Source: Paenibacillus stellifer (GTDB taxonomy: Bacteria > Bacillota > Bacilli > Paenibacillales > Paenibacillaceae). From it: 64,000 bases of DNA. Shown in pieces: positions 16,616-26,090 of this stretch. Below the pieces are notes generated by a model, which was not told the origin of the DNA, made no database searches, and saw nothing but the letters and a program-made list of their open reading frames with translations. Where the stretch lies: positions 3,068,501 to 3,132,500 of the forward strand of contig NZ_CP009286.1 of NCBI RefSeq assembly GCF_000758685.1, given 5' to 3'. How positions within the stretch are numbered: position 1 is the stretch's first letter; every line of letters starts with the position of its first letter. Both the position numbers and the translations under genes were made by a program.

Positions 16616-17437
16616 CTATGACCGCTTCCTGGCAGTCTGCGAAACCCACTGAACGCATATCCCCAAACTTAGCAAGCTGATAAACAGCTGCCACAACCAT
16701 CCCAATACGGGAATATTACAGAAAGCCGCGGCAATGAGACTGCCGATCAGAATCTTTTGCCAATCTGGCAGATGTTCCGCAAGCTTGAAGCTGTCACCCA
16801 TCCTATAACCAATTGCCGCAACCCCCGGAATCAGCGGGATACAAGCGATCAGGAGCACAACCGGTACGAGCGGGATGCCGAAGACACTGAGCATCAGCAA
16901 GATCGACAGAGCAAGCAGCAGAAGTCCGGTGAAAAATCCAATGTACAGCGTACGTCCCATTTGCTTACTCGGAAAACGATCCAAAAAAGATTTCACTCGG
17001 TTTCGGAGAGCTATGCCGAAGAGCGTCGGGAGAAGGATAAGCAAGAGACTGCCGCCTAATTGCAGCAGCCACACGCCCAGGACAAGTCCGCTGCCAAGCA
17101 GCAGGCTGTTCTGAGTATCGCTGTCCAGTGAGAGACCATACACGTCGTCTCCAATAACAGCGCCTGGCGATTGGGTGACTTCTCCGCCCAGAACGAGCAC
17201 CATCCCGTCAACCACTGCAGTGTCGGCTAGCAGCGCATTGCCGTTCACGACAACGACAATCCCCTTCACATGGCCTCGAATATCTGCGTCTCCGCCAACG
17301 ATATATACATCGTCCACCGTTTGACCCGCAGGAACGGTCGTATGCTGATGCTCAAACAGACTCTTCGCCGATACTGTTCCCGGTATGAAAGCAATCAGCA
17401 GCGTCAGAGCAATGATGACAATCCATTTGTTACGCAA
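16616..17437 (-). CDS. Membrane protein with N-terminal polymer-forming-like repeats
   Basis: 273 residues. An N-terminal signal/anchor (WIVIIALTLLIAFIPGTVSA) leads into a beta-repeat region with periodic Gly-Asp (VYIVGGDADIRGHVKGIVVVV, cut at twenty here as VYIVGGDADIRGHVKG), like bactofilin/polymer-forming domains, then four or five membrane helices. The TTG start at 17437 follows AAAGGAGG. It is the last gene of a sigma/anti-sigma operon, so it is probably a target or partner of that envelope-stress circuit. No enzyme motif is visible. Confidence 0.6.
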   Translation of the reverse strand: MRNKWIVIIALTLLIAFIPGTVSAKSLFEHQHTTVPAGQTVDDVYIVGGDADIRGHVKGIVVVVNGNALLADTAVVDGMVLVLGGEVTQSPGAVIGDDVYGLSLDSDTQNSLLLGSGLVLGVWLLQLGGSLLLILLPTLFGIALRNRVKSFLDRFPSKQMGRTLYIGFFTGLLLLALSILLMLSVFGIPLVPVVLLIACIPLIPGVAAIGYRMGDSFKLAEHLPDWQKILIGSLIAAAFCNIPVLGWLWQLFISLLSLGICVQWVSQTARKRS

Positions 17438-17453
17438 CGCCTTACCTCCTTTC

Positions 17454-17951
17454 TTAACTTGTCGTTGTCCGTAGCAGCCGAAGCAGCGAAACCGCTGACA
17501 GCGTCAGCGCGGTCACCGAGAACAGAATTACAACGCCCATGAGCAGCGGCATTTCGGCAATCAGATGAGTCGATAAGAACAGCAGCGGCTTCATCAGTTT
17601 CACGGCTCCCGCGAACATTTTAATGTATAGTGCCCCCAATACTAGACCGATCACGGCAAAAAATGAAATCGCCGATAGCGCGAAGGAAAGTGTCCGTTTC
17701 ACGACAGGAAGCGGATGAGCCTCTTTAGAAATATGAGCAGCAACCGAGGCTTCAAGGTCTTCACGCGGGCTCATCGACTCAAAAGCCGATAATAGCAGGT
17801 GCTGATTACTTAGCAGTTCATCCACCAGCATTCTGCATTCCGGACATTCCTTTAGATGGGACTCCACCAGCATCCGGTCTTCCTCGCCCAGCTCGCCGTC
17901 CAGGTATGCAGACAGTTGTTCTTCAGGATGCTTTTCCGGATGGTTACTCAT
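17454..17951 (-). CDS. Zinc-finger anti-sigma factor
   Basis: 165 residues with an N-terminal ZAS/zf-HC2 domain, H-x3-C-x2-C in VESHLKECPECRMLV, that holds the cognate ECF sigma factor. Two hydrophobic segments follow near residues 90-115 and 130-160, anchoring it in the membrane. Its start overlaps the sigma gene's stop by four bases (ATGA), so the pair is translationally coupled, as in RsiW-type systems. Confidence 0.85.
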   Translation of the reverse strand: MSNHPEKHPEEQLSAYLDGELGEEDRMLVESHLKECPECRMLVDELLSNQHLLLSAFESMSPREDLEASVAAHISKEAHPLPVVKRTLSFALSAISFFAVIGLVLGALYIKMFAGAVKLMKPLLFLSTHLIAEMPLLMGVVILFSVTALTLSAVSLLRLLRTTTS

Positions 17952-18520
17952 TTCAGCCCTTCCTCCTTTAACTCATTACGCAGCGCCATCCGGGCCGCGA
18001 ACAGCCTGGATTTCACCGTCCCTAGCGGCACATGCACCAGCTCTGCAATTTCATCATATCGGAACCCTTGTACATCATACAGCAGAAGAACCTCTCTGTG
18101 ATCGACGCTGAGATGGCGGAGCGCTTCATCCAGAGATATCTTCAGCGATAAATTCCCAATGGGATCAGACCGCGAAGGGTCCGGGATCGTCTCATCCGGA
18201 GGCGGGGCTTCCGCATTGCGCGTCTTTCCTCTTTTTCTTAAATAGTCCTTGCAGAGATTGGAGACGATCCGGAACAACCAGGAAGTGAAGGCATAATCAT
18301 GATCAAGTGCATCCAGCGAAAAATAGGCCTTCACAAATGCCTCCTGAGTCACGTCTTCAGCATCGGACCGGTCTCCGAGCATGCCGGCTGCATAGCGGTA
18401 GACTCTTCCTTTGTACCTGGTGACCAATTCCGAAAAAGCCACCTGGTCGCCGCTTCTTGCCCGGCGTATCAGTCGGTTCAGTTCTTCATCCACTTGCGTA
18501 TTCACTCCTGCCGCATACAC
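17948..18520 (-). CDS. ECF RNA polymerase sigma factor (SigW-like)
   Basis: 190 residues with sigma region 2 (SGDQVAFSELVTRYKGRVYR, then DAEDVTQEAFVKAY) and region 4 (LSVDHREVLLLYDVQGFRYD, then LGTVKSRLFAARMALR), and a short linker, as in SigW/RpoE-type factors. The GTG at 18520 lacks a well-placed ribosome site; an internal GTG at 18493, about 11 bases after GCAGGAG, is also possible. First gene of a three-gene unit with the anti-sigma factor and a membrane protein, 11 bases behind the DedA-PAP2 gene. Confidence 0.88.
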   Translation of the reverse strand: MYAAGVNTQVDEELNRLIRRARSGDQVAFSELVTRYKGRVYRYAAGMLGDRSDAEDVTQEAFVKAYFSLDALDHDYAFTSWLFRIVSNLCKDYLRKRGKTRNAEAPPPDETIPDPSRSDPIGNLSLKISLDEALRHLSVDHREVLLLYDVQGFRYDEIAELVHVPLGTVKSRLFAARMALRNELKEEGLK

Positions 18521-18531
18521 GGGTTAGTTCA

Positions 18532-19823
18532 TTAAGGAATCTGTTCAACGGTTTGCAGCCTTCTCGTCACTTCCAGTAGGGTAATGTTGAGACTTACCCA
18601 TACACCGCCAAAGACATAGCCCGCGGCGACATCGCTCGGGTACTGAACATGAAAGTAAATCCGGCTCAGACCCACGAGAAGGCAGATCAGTAGAACCGCT
18701 GCGAAGGCCAGCAGGCGCGTAGTATGACTAGAGGCATGCCGTACAAGCAGATAGGCAGAGAACCCGCAAACGATAAAGGTAGTCAACGTCTCAGTACTGG
18801 GGAATGTATTAAAAATTCTGTATCCTGCCAACACCGGTCCAGGCCGGTGAAACAGCGCTCGGAGACCGGTATCCAGCAATTCACCACCCAGTACGACCCA
18901 TAGCAGAAACCCGAGTTCCAGCAGCCGGTCTTTGTTATGCAGCACAATGCGCAAAGACGCCAGCAGGATCACCGGACCGTAAAATACGGCTGTACCGAGC
19001 CGGGAGAACAGGTTCATCGCTCCTTTCCACTCGGGACCGAAGCCTGTCGTGATAAGGTAGGAAGCCAAATCGTCAAAGGTATCGAAATCCCGCGCCAGGA
19101 AGTCCTGAATCAAGCCCAGCATCAGTGATACGAAGCCGACGAAGGCAAGAAACGAAACCAAAACGAGAAACCGGACCTTGCCCAGCGAGTTGAAATGAAG
19201 CAGTGCATTACGCAGCAGCGACGCCGCCCATTTCAGCATTCTCGTCTTGTAGCGGCGAATTGCATAGACGGCCGCTGCCAGAAGCACCGAGCCAAGGCCG
19301 AAGATCAGCATATACCGGTTCACAGTGGAATGATAGACTTCCCATTTGGGGCCGAGCACTTTGCCAAGCGTGATAAACAGCCCTGTCCAGAACAGAGCCC
19401 CCGAATACGCATAGCCCGCGAAGCGGCGGAAGGGCATCTGCGTAACCCCGCAGAAATACCCTGTAATATGGCGGACGCCCGGTATGAAGTACGCGATAAA
19501 GAGCAGTTTATTCCCGTATCTGGCGAACCAGCGGGTCATGGACTCCATCTGGGCTCTCCGAGATGAACCTTGTGCCCATGCTTTAATACGAACGGCTTCC
19601 CGAGTCGGTAACCGATCCAGTAGGACAGGGTTATACCCGCCGAAACGCCCAGCGAAGCGACGGCTATGCTCATGCCCATATTCAACTTGCCTTCATAGAC
19701 GAACAATCCGGCATAGCTCATCATCATTTCTCCCGGTAAAGGCAATGCCAGCATTTCCAGAAACAATGCCGTAAAGAGAATGCCATAACCATAATGCTGC
19801 AGAAGCATTGTTAAATGGAGCAT
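18532..19823 (-). pseudogene. DedA-PAP2 fusion protein split by a one-base loss
   Basis: Two frames make one gene. From ATG 19823 (after AAGGGAGG) the DedA/SNARE-associated domain reads ALPLPGEMMMSYAGLF and ends KHGHKVHLGEPRW before a stop. The next frame resumes MESMTRWFARYG and IAYFIPGVRHITGYFCGV, the rest of DedA, followed by a PAP2 phosphatase domain with HRPGP and SRIYFHVQYPSDVAAG. Adding one A near 19547 (AGATGG to AGAATGG) restores a fusion of about 430 residues. DedA-PAP2 fusions act on undecaprenyl-phosphate or phospholipid turnover. In motif 2 the usual PSGH is PSTE, so the phosphatase part lacks its histidine. Confidence 0.75.
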
Positions 19824-19992
19824 TATGCACGCCTCCCTTCTTCTCATTATGAATCAATTGCGACTAAATGATTACCTAATTCGGGCTTGTCATGCATCCA
19901 TTCATAGAATCATCTTAGAAAAAGACTCTGGTAAGCAATAAATTGTTCATTGTACGAAAAAATTTTTTGAGAAGCAGCAAAGACAAAGCAAA

Positions 19993-20019
19993 GACACCGG
20001 GCGCGTCAAGCCCAGTGTC
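19993..20019 (-). terminator. Terminator of the GNAT gene
   Basis: GACACCGGG and CCCAGTGTC arms (one mismatch) lie 30 bases beyond the stop of the gene at 20050-20841, followed on the minus strand by a T-rich stretch. Confidence 0.6.
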
Positions 20020-20049
20020 CTGAGAAAATAAATGCTACGTACACCCCGA

Positions 20050-20841
20050 TTAACGGTAGTTCATGGTCCAGTCACCAATATCACGGAAGCCGATCCGTTT
20101 GTAGATAGAGGCAGCCTTCGGATTGTCGTAGAAGAGGCACAAGGATTTGCCTTCTGTGTTAAGCTCGCTACACAAGGCGCTCACCACACCAGAAGCAAGC
20201 CCCTGCCCCCGGTAATCCGGATGGGTAGCGACGCTTATTACCATTGCCGACATCGAGTTCTCAGCAGTAGTTGAGGCTGTCGCGATCACTTTTCCCTCTC
20301 GTTCCACGAGGTAAGTTCGTCCCGTTCCAGTCTCGAGCGCCCGTCTTAAGCTGGATCTTGATCTCTCGGGATTGACCTCGAACTCCTCAATGATGTCGGT
20401 CAGCGAGCATACGGCCTCGACGTCCTCCAATTCCGCCCGCCGGATGACTGCGTCTCCCGGAGCAGCCGCAGACTCCCGGTTAACCTCTTTAAGCTCCGCA
20501 AAGAACATCTGCTTCCGCTTGCGAAACTCAAGGAAGGGAAAGAACAGTTCCACAAATTCCGAGCTTCCGGACAGCATCTCCATATGGGGATCACGCAGCA
20601 TAATCTCAGCAAATCCCGCCGCGTCAAATGGACCCTGCGCGTACGGTAAATATCCACTTTCATAGCGCAGTAGCACTGCAGTCAGCGTCCCTTCGGCGCC
20701 AAAGTCGCCCCACAGCTCCTGAAAATGCTGATCGAATCCGAAGTTCTCCACATCCGAAATGAAAAACAGATTGCGTGCCGGCTCCTTTCCCAGCATGGCC
20801 AGCACTTCTTCACGATCTTCCGCCGAAAGCTTACGTATCAT
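20050..20841 (-). CDS. GNAT N-acetyltransferase with extra N-terminal domain
   Basis: 263 residues from the ATG at 20841 (after GAGAGGAT). The N-terminal half (LFFISDVENFGFDQ region) resembles a degenerate GNAT fold; the C-terminal half is a full GNAT domain with VATHPDYRGQGLASGVVSAL as the acetyl-CoA loop and YDNPKAASIYKRIGF as the closing helix. The substrate cannot be told. Two-domain GNATs like this are common in Paenibacillus. Transcribed alone. Confidence 0.85.
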   Translation of the reverse strand: MIRKLSAEDREEVLAMLGKEPARNLFFISDVENFGFDQHFQELWGDFGAEGTLTAVLLRYESGYLPYAQGPFDAAGFAEIMLRDPHMEMLSGSSEFVELFFPFLEFRKRKQMFFAELKEVNRESAAAPGDAVIRRAELEDVEAVCSLTDIIEEFEVNPERSRSSLRRALETGTGRTYLVEREGKVIATASTTAENSMSAMVISVATHPDYRGQGLASGVVSALCSELNTEGKSLCLFYDNPKAASIYKRIGFRDIGDWTMNYR

Positions 20842-20967
20842 CTGATATCCTCTCTCTTCTGTTTGTATTATCCCGAATGAATCTACCATAACATGGAATA
20901 CCCATCCGGTAAACGGAAGACTGGGATAGTCAATTCGATTTCGGGTTAGCTGTGCGCGGAATCCGGC

Positions 20968-22149
20968 CTAGCTGTGTGCGGTTTCTGGCTGCTTATTTGG
21001 CGGCGTGGAGTCAGCGGAATTGAACCCGTAGGCTGGCCGTTCATTCAGCATACGCAGCACTTCATTCACTACAGCACCGGCAGCGTCGTTCCTGGAGAGC
21101 TCTTGCATCTTCAGCTTCAGGGAGTCAAGGGCCGTATCGGAGTCCAAACGGCGCAGGCGGTCCATCAGCTCCTCTTCGTTGCCTGCTACAAAGATCGCCT
21201 CCCGGCTCTCCAGCGCTTTGGCGTTGCCAGCCTCCTGGCCCGGCAGCGGTTTATATACAATGACCGGCAGAGACAAGGCAAAAGCCTCCGTCAACGTCAC
21301 GCCTCCCGCCTTGGTCAGCAGGCAGGAAGAGAGCGACATCAGTTCATGGATGTCATCTGTATAGCCGAGCACCCGAACACGGTCGCTGTCGCCGTACAGC
21401 TCCATCAGCGAGTGCTGAAGCTTGCGGTTGTTTCCGCAGAGGATCAGAAGATCCAGATCGGTCTCCCGGAGCACCCGTCTGATAAGGGCGCGAATCCGGC
21501 TCGTGACGCCATAGGCTCCCGCCGACAGCATCACATATTTCCGGTTCTGCCTCAGACCGTGTTTCCGGATCAATTCCATATGCTCCAGCGGATGCGTGAA
21601 AGCATCACGCACCGGGATCCCACTGACTTCGATCCGGTCACTGGAGACGCCAGCCTTCAGCATGTCGTCCTTGATGTAGTCAGCCGCGATAAAGTATTTG
21701 GCTGTTGTCGGATGTATCCATCTGCCATGAAGGCAGTAATCCGTCACCACTGTAAAGACCGGAGACCCTTCCCCTGGGCCGGCAGACAGTTGGGATGCTG
21801 CCAGATAAGGGAATGTATGAATAATGGCGTCCGGACGAAGCTCATCTAGAATCCGCCGAACCTTATGTCTCCCGAGGGAATGCAGCATCCGGCCGAACGG
21901 ATATTCCGGCTTCATGCCGCTGGTCATGTTATAGAGAACGCCGTACACATGCGGCGCGTATTCGGAGCTCTTCAGATAGAACGCGCGGGACAGGCCGTTC
22001 AACAGCGGATGGACTTCCCCAAATAAATCCAAGACATGCACCTTGTCGATATTCCGGGAACGGAAAGACTGTTCGATCGCCTGAGCCACTTTGGCGTGGC
22101 CGCCGCCATACGCCGCCGATACAATTAGCACCACAGGATCGTGATTCAT
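20968..22149 (-). CDS. MGDG synthase/UgtP-family glycosyltransferase
   Basis: 393 residues, GT-B fold, family GT28. The N-terminal SAAYGGGHAKVAQAI is the lipid-acceptor loop of diacylglycerol glucosyltransferases; FTVVTDYCLHGRWIH is conserved in the same family; the C-terminal nucleotide-sugar site is LTKAGGVTLTEAFALSLPV followed by PGQEAGNAKAL. It should add hexose to diacylglycerol, giving membrane glycolipid and an anchor for lipoteichoic acid. ATG after AAAAGGAG. Confidence 0.82.
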   Translation of the reverse strand: MNHDPVVLIVSAAYGGGHAKVAQAIEQSFRSRNIDKVHVLDLFGEVHPLLNGLSRAFYLKSSEYAPHVYGVLYNMTSGMKPEYPFGRMLHSLGRHKVRRILDELRPDAIIHTFPYLAASQLSAGPGEGSPVFTVVTDYCLHGRWIHPTTAKYFIAADYIKDDMLKAGVSSDRIEVSGIPVRDAFTHPLEHMELIRKHGLRQNRKYVMLSAGAYGVTSRIRALIRRVLRETDLDLLILCGNNRKLQHSLMELYGDSDRVRVLGYTDDIHELMSLSSCLLTKAGGVTLTEAFALSLPVIVYKPLPGQEAGNAKALESREAIFVAGNEEELMDRLRRLDSDTALDSLKLKMQELSRNDAAGAVVNEVLRMLNERPAYGFNSADSTPPNKQPETAHS

Positions 22150-22260
22150 GGGAAGTCTCCTTTTTCAGGGATATATGAAGCCACCGCTTCCATAATCATT
22201 AAATACCCTTTAGTAATCCCAACTGCTAAAAGTATAATGCGCCTCACACCCAAAACATGA

Positions 22261-22297
22261 AAAACCTGCCGCAAAAGATATCGCGACAGGTTTTTTT
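22261..22297 (-). terminator. Terminator directly after the csoR-type gene
   Basis: On the minus strand, AAACCTGTCGC ... GCGGCAGGTTTTT forms a stem immediately after the stop codon. Confidence 0.75.
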
Positions 22298-22596
22298 CAC
22301 CGGATATAATTGTCCAAAGCCTTGTTGAGGTCCTCCAGAACTCTGGATTCGTTGCCATGATGAACAGCTTTGACCACGCAGTTCTCCAAATGGTCCTTGA
22401 GAAGCAGCTTGGCCGCCTTGTCCAGCGCTTTCTGCACGGCGGCAATCTGCAGCAGCACCTCCGAGCAGTCCCTGTCGCCTGCGGTCATTTCTTTCACAGC
22501 CCGCACATGGCCTTCGATCTTCGCCAGTCGGTTGACGATCTGTTTCCGGTACTTGTGCTCATAATCGTCTTCATGTATGCCGGATTCATGCTCCAT
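22297..22596 (-). CDS. CsoR-family metal-sensing repressor
   Basis: 99 residues from an ATG after GGAGGGG. It is the all-helical CsoR/RcnR fold: KQIVNRLAKIEGHVRAVKEM for DNA contact, and the metal ligands in DRDCSEVLLQIAAV and LKDHLENCV (Cys, His, Cys pattern of copper-sensing CsoR or persulfide-sensing CstR). Its neighbour upstream is a P1B-type ATPase whose promoter carries a C-tract/G-tract site of CsoR type, so it probably represses that pump. Confidence 0.85.
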   Translation of the reverse strand: MEHESGIHEDDYEHKYRKQIVNRLAKIEGHVRAVKEMTAGDRDCSEVLLQIAAVQKALDKAAKLLLKDHLENCVVKAVHHGNESRVLEDLNKALDNYIR

Positions 22597-22723
22597 TACG
22601 GACACCCCTCCAGCCCGCTTCAGCAGGCCTGATTGTATGTCTTCATTATAGCAAGTGAAAGTCTAAAGGGAAAATGGTGGAACAACCCTTAGCTGTGAAA
22701 GCACTGATCCGGCACCCGGAGTA

Positions 22724-24640
22724 TTATCGCAGCAGCCGAAGCCCGCTTAGAATGACGGCAAGCGTACTGCCTTCATGACCGACGACGCCGTAAGGAAGAT
22801 TGATTCCGCCACCGAAGTTGGATATGACCAGAATGGCGATCACCGCCAGCGCAAAAGTAATGTTCTGGCGAATGACCCGGCGTGCTCTCTTGCCGAGTGA
22901 CAGCGCATAAGGGATTTTCGAAATATCATCTGTCATCAGCACAACATTCGCCGTTTCAAGCGCGACATCCGTTCCCGCCGCCCCCATTGCAATGCCGACT
23001 GCCGAAGCCGCCATTGCGGGAGCGTCATTGACACCGTCGCCGACCATCGCGACTTTGCCATGTCTCTTGGTCAGCTCCCGGATCAGCACAAGCTTACCGT
23101 CCGGCATAAGGCCGGCATGCACTTCGTCCACTCCGGCTTCACGTCCGATCGCCTCGGCGGTCGCCTGCGCATCTCCGGTAAGCATAACGACATGCTTGTT
23201 CATGTCCTTAAGCTTCTTCACAGCGGCGCGGACGCCAGGCCGGAGCACATCCTGAACCGCCAGAAGCCCGGCAGGGGCTTGATCCGCTTCGACGAAAATG
23301 ACGGTCTTTCCCTCAGCCTCAAGCCGCCCGGCCATGTTCACGATGTCTGGACTGAAGCGCTCTCCGGCGCTCTCCAGGAGCTCCATTCTGCCGATCCGGC
23401 AGCTTCGGCCTCCCACTCTGCCGCTAATCCCGAGTCCTAGTATCGCCTGCATGTCTTCGGCCGGTACTAGCGATAGCCCCGAGTCCTGGGCATATTTCAC
23501 AATCGACCGTGCAATGGGATGCTCCGACAAATGCTCCAGGGAGGCAGCCAGAACCAGCAGTTCCTCTTTACTCATCCCTTCAGCGGGAACGACATCGGTC
23601 ACCCTGGGTTTGCCTTCCGTCAGCGTGCCCGTCTTGTCGAAAGCCACAACATCCACCTCTGCCATCTGTTCCAGATGAACACCGCCCTTGAATAGCACTC
23701 CTTTGCGGGCGGCATTCGAAATGCCGGACAGAATGGCAGGCATGATGGAGGAGACGAGCGCGCAAGGAGATGCCACGACCAGAAAGATCATCGCTCTGTA
23801 TACAGTAGTCTCCCAGGACCATCCCAGCAGAAGAGGCGGCAGCACCATCAGCAGCAGGGCGACGGCAACCACAATCTTTGCATAGATGCCCTCAAACCGT
23901 TCGACGAACAGCTGGCTCGGGGGCATCTCATTCTTGGCTTCCTGCACGAGGTGGATGATGCGGGCCAACAGCGTATCCTCCGCTCCTCGGTCCGTTTCAA
24001 TGCGAAGCGCTCCCTGTCCGTTGATGGTTCCGGCGTAGACGGGATCTCCCGCTCCGAGATCGGCCGGTATCGATTCGCCTGTAATGGAAGATTGATCGAC
24101 AGCCGAATGCCCCTCCAGAATATGCCCGTCACAGGGGATGCGTTCGCCCGGACGGACGAGCACGATATCTCCCTTTTGCAGAGCAGATGCCTTCACCCGC
24201 TGTTCACCGCCGTCTTTCAGGAGCACCGCTTCATCCGGACGGTATTTCAGTATCGACGCGATATCCTGATTGGTCTTCTCCATCGTGTAATCTTCCAGCG
24301 CACCGCTAAGGCAAAAGATGAAGATCAGAATCGCACCGTCCAGCCAATAGCCGATTCCTGCAGCGCCGAGCGCCGCAACGACCATAAGCAGGTCGACATC
24401 GAGATCCTTTTCCTTGACAAGCGTCTCAAGTCCTTCCCATGCCTTGCGGTAGCCGCCGATCGCATACGCCAGAATGAAGAACACAAGCTCCCCGCCAGTC
24501 TGCCCGCTTCTGCCCATGTACCAGGCGATCCCGATACACAAGAGACAGATACCCGCGATCAACAAGCCGCCATGCTGCTCCCATAGCGACCTGAGCGGTT
24601 TTCCTTCCGCTTTCTCATTTCCCAACATGACTTGTCCCAT
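22724..24640 (-). CDS. P1B-4-type metal-exporting ATPase
   Basis: About 638 residues from the ATG at 24640, six bases after GGAGGAGG. It has the actuator TGES (SSITGESIPA), membrane metal site SPC (VASPCALVSS), phosphorylation site DKTGTLTEGK, HP motif (EHPIARSI), GDGVNDAPAMA hinge and a final HEGSTLAVILSGLRLL. SPC plus HEGST marks subgroup P1B-4, pumps for Co, Zn or Fe(II) such as PfeT. It has no N-terminal heavy-metal domain. The csoR-type gene lies 127 bases downstream, and two operator-like sites sit upstream. Confidence 0.88.
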   Translation of the reverse strand: MGQVMLGNEKAEGKPLRSLWEQHGGLLIAGICLLCIGIAWYMGRSGQTGGELVFFILAYAIGGYRKAWEGLETLVKEKDLDVDLLMVVAALGAAGIGYWLDGAILIFIFCLSGALEDYTMEKTNQDIASILKYRPDEAVLLKDGGEQRVKASALQKGDIVLVRPGERIPCDGHILEGHSAVDQSSITGESIPADLGAGDPVYAGTINGQGALRIETDRGAEDTLLARIIHLVQEAKNEMPPSQLFVERFEGIYAKIVVAVALLLMVLPPLLLGWSWETTVYRAMIFLVVASPCALVSSIMPAILSGISNAARKGVLFKGGVHLEQMAEVDVVAFDKTGTLTEGKPRVTDVVPAEGMSKEELLVLAASLEHLSEHPIARSIVKYAQDSGLSLVPAEDMQAILGLGISGRVGGRSCRIGRMELLESAGERFSPDIVNMAGRLEAEGKTVIFVEADQAPAGLLAVQDVLRPGVRAAVKKLKDMNKHVVMLTGDAQATAEAIGREAGVDEVHAGLMPDGKLVLIRELTKRHGKVAMVGDGVNDAPAMAASAVGIAMGAAGTDVALETANVVLMTDDISKIPYALSLGKRARRVIRQNITFALAVIAILVISNFGGGINLPYGVVGHEGSTLAVILSGLRLLR

Positions 24641-24671
24641 CGTCATCCTCCTCCAGGATTTTCTCAAATAG

Positions 24672-24686
24672 TGAGAACCGTTCTCA
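24672..24686. promoter_or_regulatory. 7-1-7 palindrome upstream of the P1B-4 ATPase
   Basis: TGAGAACCGTTCTCA is a perfect 7-1-7 inverted repeat, the geometry of Fur-family boxes, although the bases differ from the Fur consensus. Related P1B-4 pumps are under Fur/PerR control. Confidence 0.45.
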
Positions 24687-24693
24687 AAATTTT

Positions 24694-24709
24694 ATCCCCC
24701 TGGGGGGGT
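24694..24709. promoter_or_regulatory. CsoR-type operator upstream of the P1B-4 ATPase
   Basis: ATCCCCCTGGGGGGGT is a C-tract next to a G-tract with A/T flanks, the pattern bound by CsoR/RcnR-family regulators. It lies about 55-70 bases before the ATPase start, and a CsoR-type gene is downstream. Confidence 0.55.
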
Positions 24710-24760
24710 TCCTGTAAATAGAGGATGTCAGGTTATTTGTGACAAAATGTAGGTTTTATG

Positions 24761-25576
24761 CTATACCTCGGCGGCAACTCCGAAATGGTCGGATACGACC
24801 TCGCCTCTTTTCCCGTTCATGACAACCAGACAGGATTTAGCCTGAAGCGGGCGGTTGGCAAAAATATAGTCGATGCGCAGCTTGCTCTCGTTATCATCCC
24901 AGCCCTTGATTGCTTTAGTCACCGTTGCGCCTTCGTCGCGTTCGGCAGCGGATTCATAGAGATCGGTCCAGCCCCGTTCCACTACATAGTCATAGCCTTC
25001 TCCCCGAATCTCTGCCACATTGTTAAAATCCCCCATTATGTATACCGGCAATTCCTTCAGCGTATCGAGCTTGTCCTGCACGCAATCCCATTGGCCCTTG
25101 AAAGGCTCCTCATCCTGCCACCAGCCGAAATGGCCGCATACCCACCAATGCTCTTCCCCGCCCGCTTCCGTCTTGACCCCGACGATTTTCCGGGTGCGAT
25201 AATTCTCATAATCGGTAATCCGGGAGACATACATTTCAAAGACATCTAGGATAGGAGCGCGGGTCAGGATGGCAAGACCTTCATCGAATTTTTGAAAACC
25301 TTGATGAACCGGTATCCAGGTCCAGTGATATGGCAGCCTTAGCTGCTGCAGCAGAACGTACGCATAGTTGTCTTCCCGGATAACGGTCTCTTCCTCTGCT
25401 GGAACAAATCCTGTCAGCTTCTCATTCGAGAGAATCGCTCCATCCTTGGACTGGTTCACCTCCTGCAGGGCGATCACATCAAATTCCGATTTATTGATAA
25501 AATCAGCCAGAGCCGCAATCTTTGCGAGCTGATCCTCTTCCATCCAGGCATGGGTGTTCAATGTCATGATTTTCAT
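24761..25576 (-). CDS. Endonuclease/exonuclease/phosphatase-family hydrolase
   Basis: 271 residues with all EEP motifs in order: MTLNTHAW, VIALQEVNQ, GDFNNVAEI, RIDYIFANRP and VVSDHFGVAAEV. These place the two acidic metal ligands and the catalytic Asp-His. The LNTHAW opening resembles maltose-6'-phosphate phosphatase (MapP)-like proteins, so a sugar-phosphate substrate is possible, but no sugar transport gene is nearby. Not secreted. Monocistronic. Confidence 0.82.
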   Translation of the reverse strand: MKIMTLNTHAWMEEDQLAKIAALADFINKSEFDVIALQEVNQSKDGAILSNEKLTGFVPAEEETVIREDNYAYVLLQQLRLPYHWTWIPVHQGFQKFDEGLAILTRAPILDVFEMYVSRITDYENYRTRKIVGVKTEAGGEEHWWVCGHFGWWQDEEPFKGQWDCVQDKLDTLKELPVYIMGDFNNVAEIRGEGYDYVVERGWTDLYESAAERDEGATVTKAIKGWDDNESKLRIDYIFANRPLQAKSCLVVMNGKRGEVVSDHFGVAAEV

Positions 25577-25819
25577 CGTTCATTCTCCTATCTGCTCACT
25601 AATTGTAAAACTCCGCCTCATTTTCATGGACATTATACTTCTTTTCATCTTTCTTTCCAAACCTGATTTGATCGAAAAACCCACTAATTAATCTGATTAA
25701 TCTCTAATCATTAATCCATTTGATCTTTAATGTTATTAATTTAAAAAACGGCTGTCCAGACGCCCTTTTCAGAGCCTGAACCGCCGTTCCCGGAATAAAA
25801 AAATGAAAAGTCCTGTCGA

Positions 25820-26085
25820 TTAAGATCGCTCCGACATAAGGTGCGACGACCAGATCAGAAAGGCGATCAGCACCAGCCCACCGCCTGTTCCGCACACTCC
25901 GATCCAGCCCCATGCATGCCAAGCATAGCTGCCGGCGGTCGTTCCGATCGAGCCACCTGCAAATGAGGCTTCCGAGAGAAGCGAGAAGCTGTCCGTATGA
26001 CGCCGTTGTCTCCGGCCGTGCGACCGGCAGCACCCTGCGGAGCAGAAGCGAGCCCCTGAGGACCGGCAATTCGCGCTTATGAAGC
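25820..26085 (-). pseudogene. C-terminal remnant of an MFS transporter
   Basis: The minus strand encodes about 70 residues with SEASFAGGSIGTTAGSYAWH and a last helix GLVLIAFLIWSSHL before a TAA at 25820. This is the last two helices of an MFS exporter of the YnfM/Bcr type. Upstream sequence is out of frame and runs into the end of selU, so the rest of the gene is gone. The gap from 25577 to 25819 has no recognisable gene. Confidence 0.5.
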
Positions 26086-26090
26086 TGATC

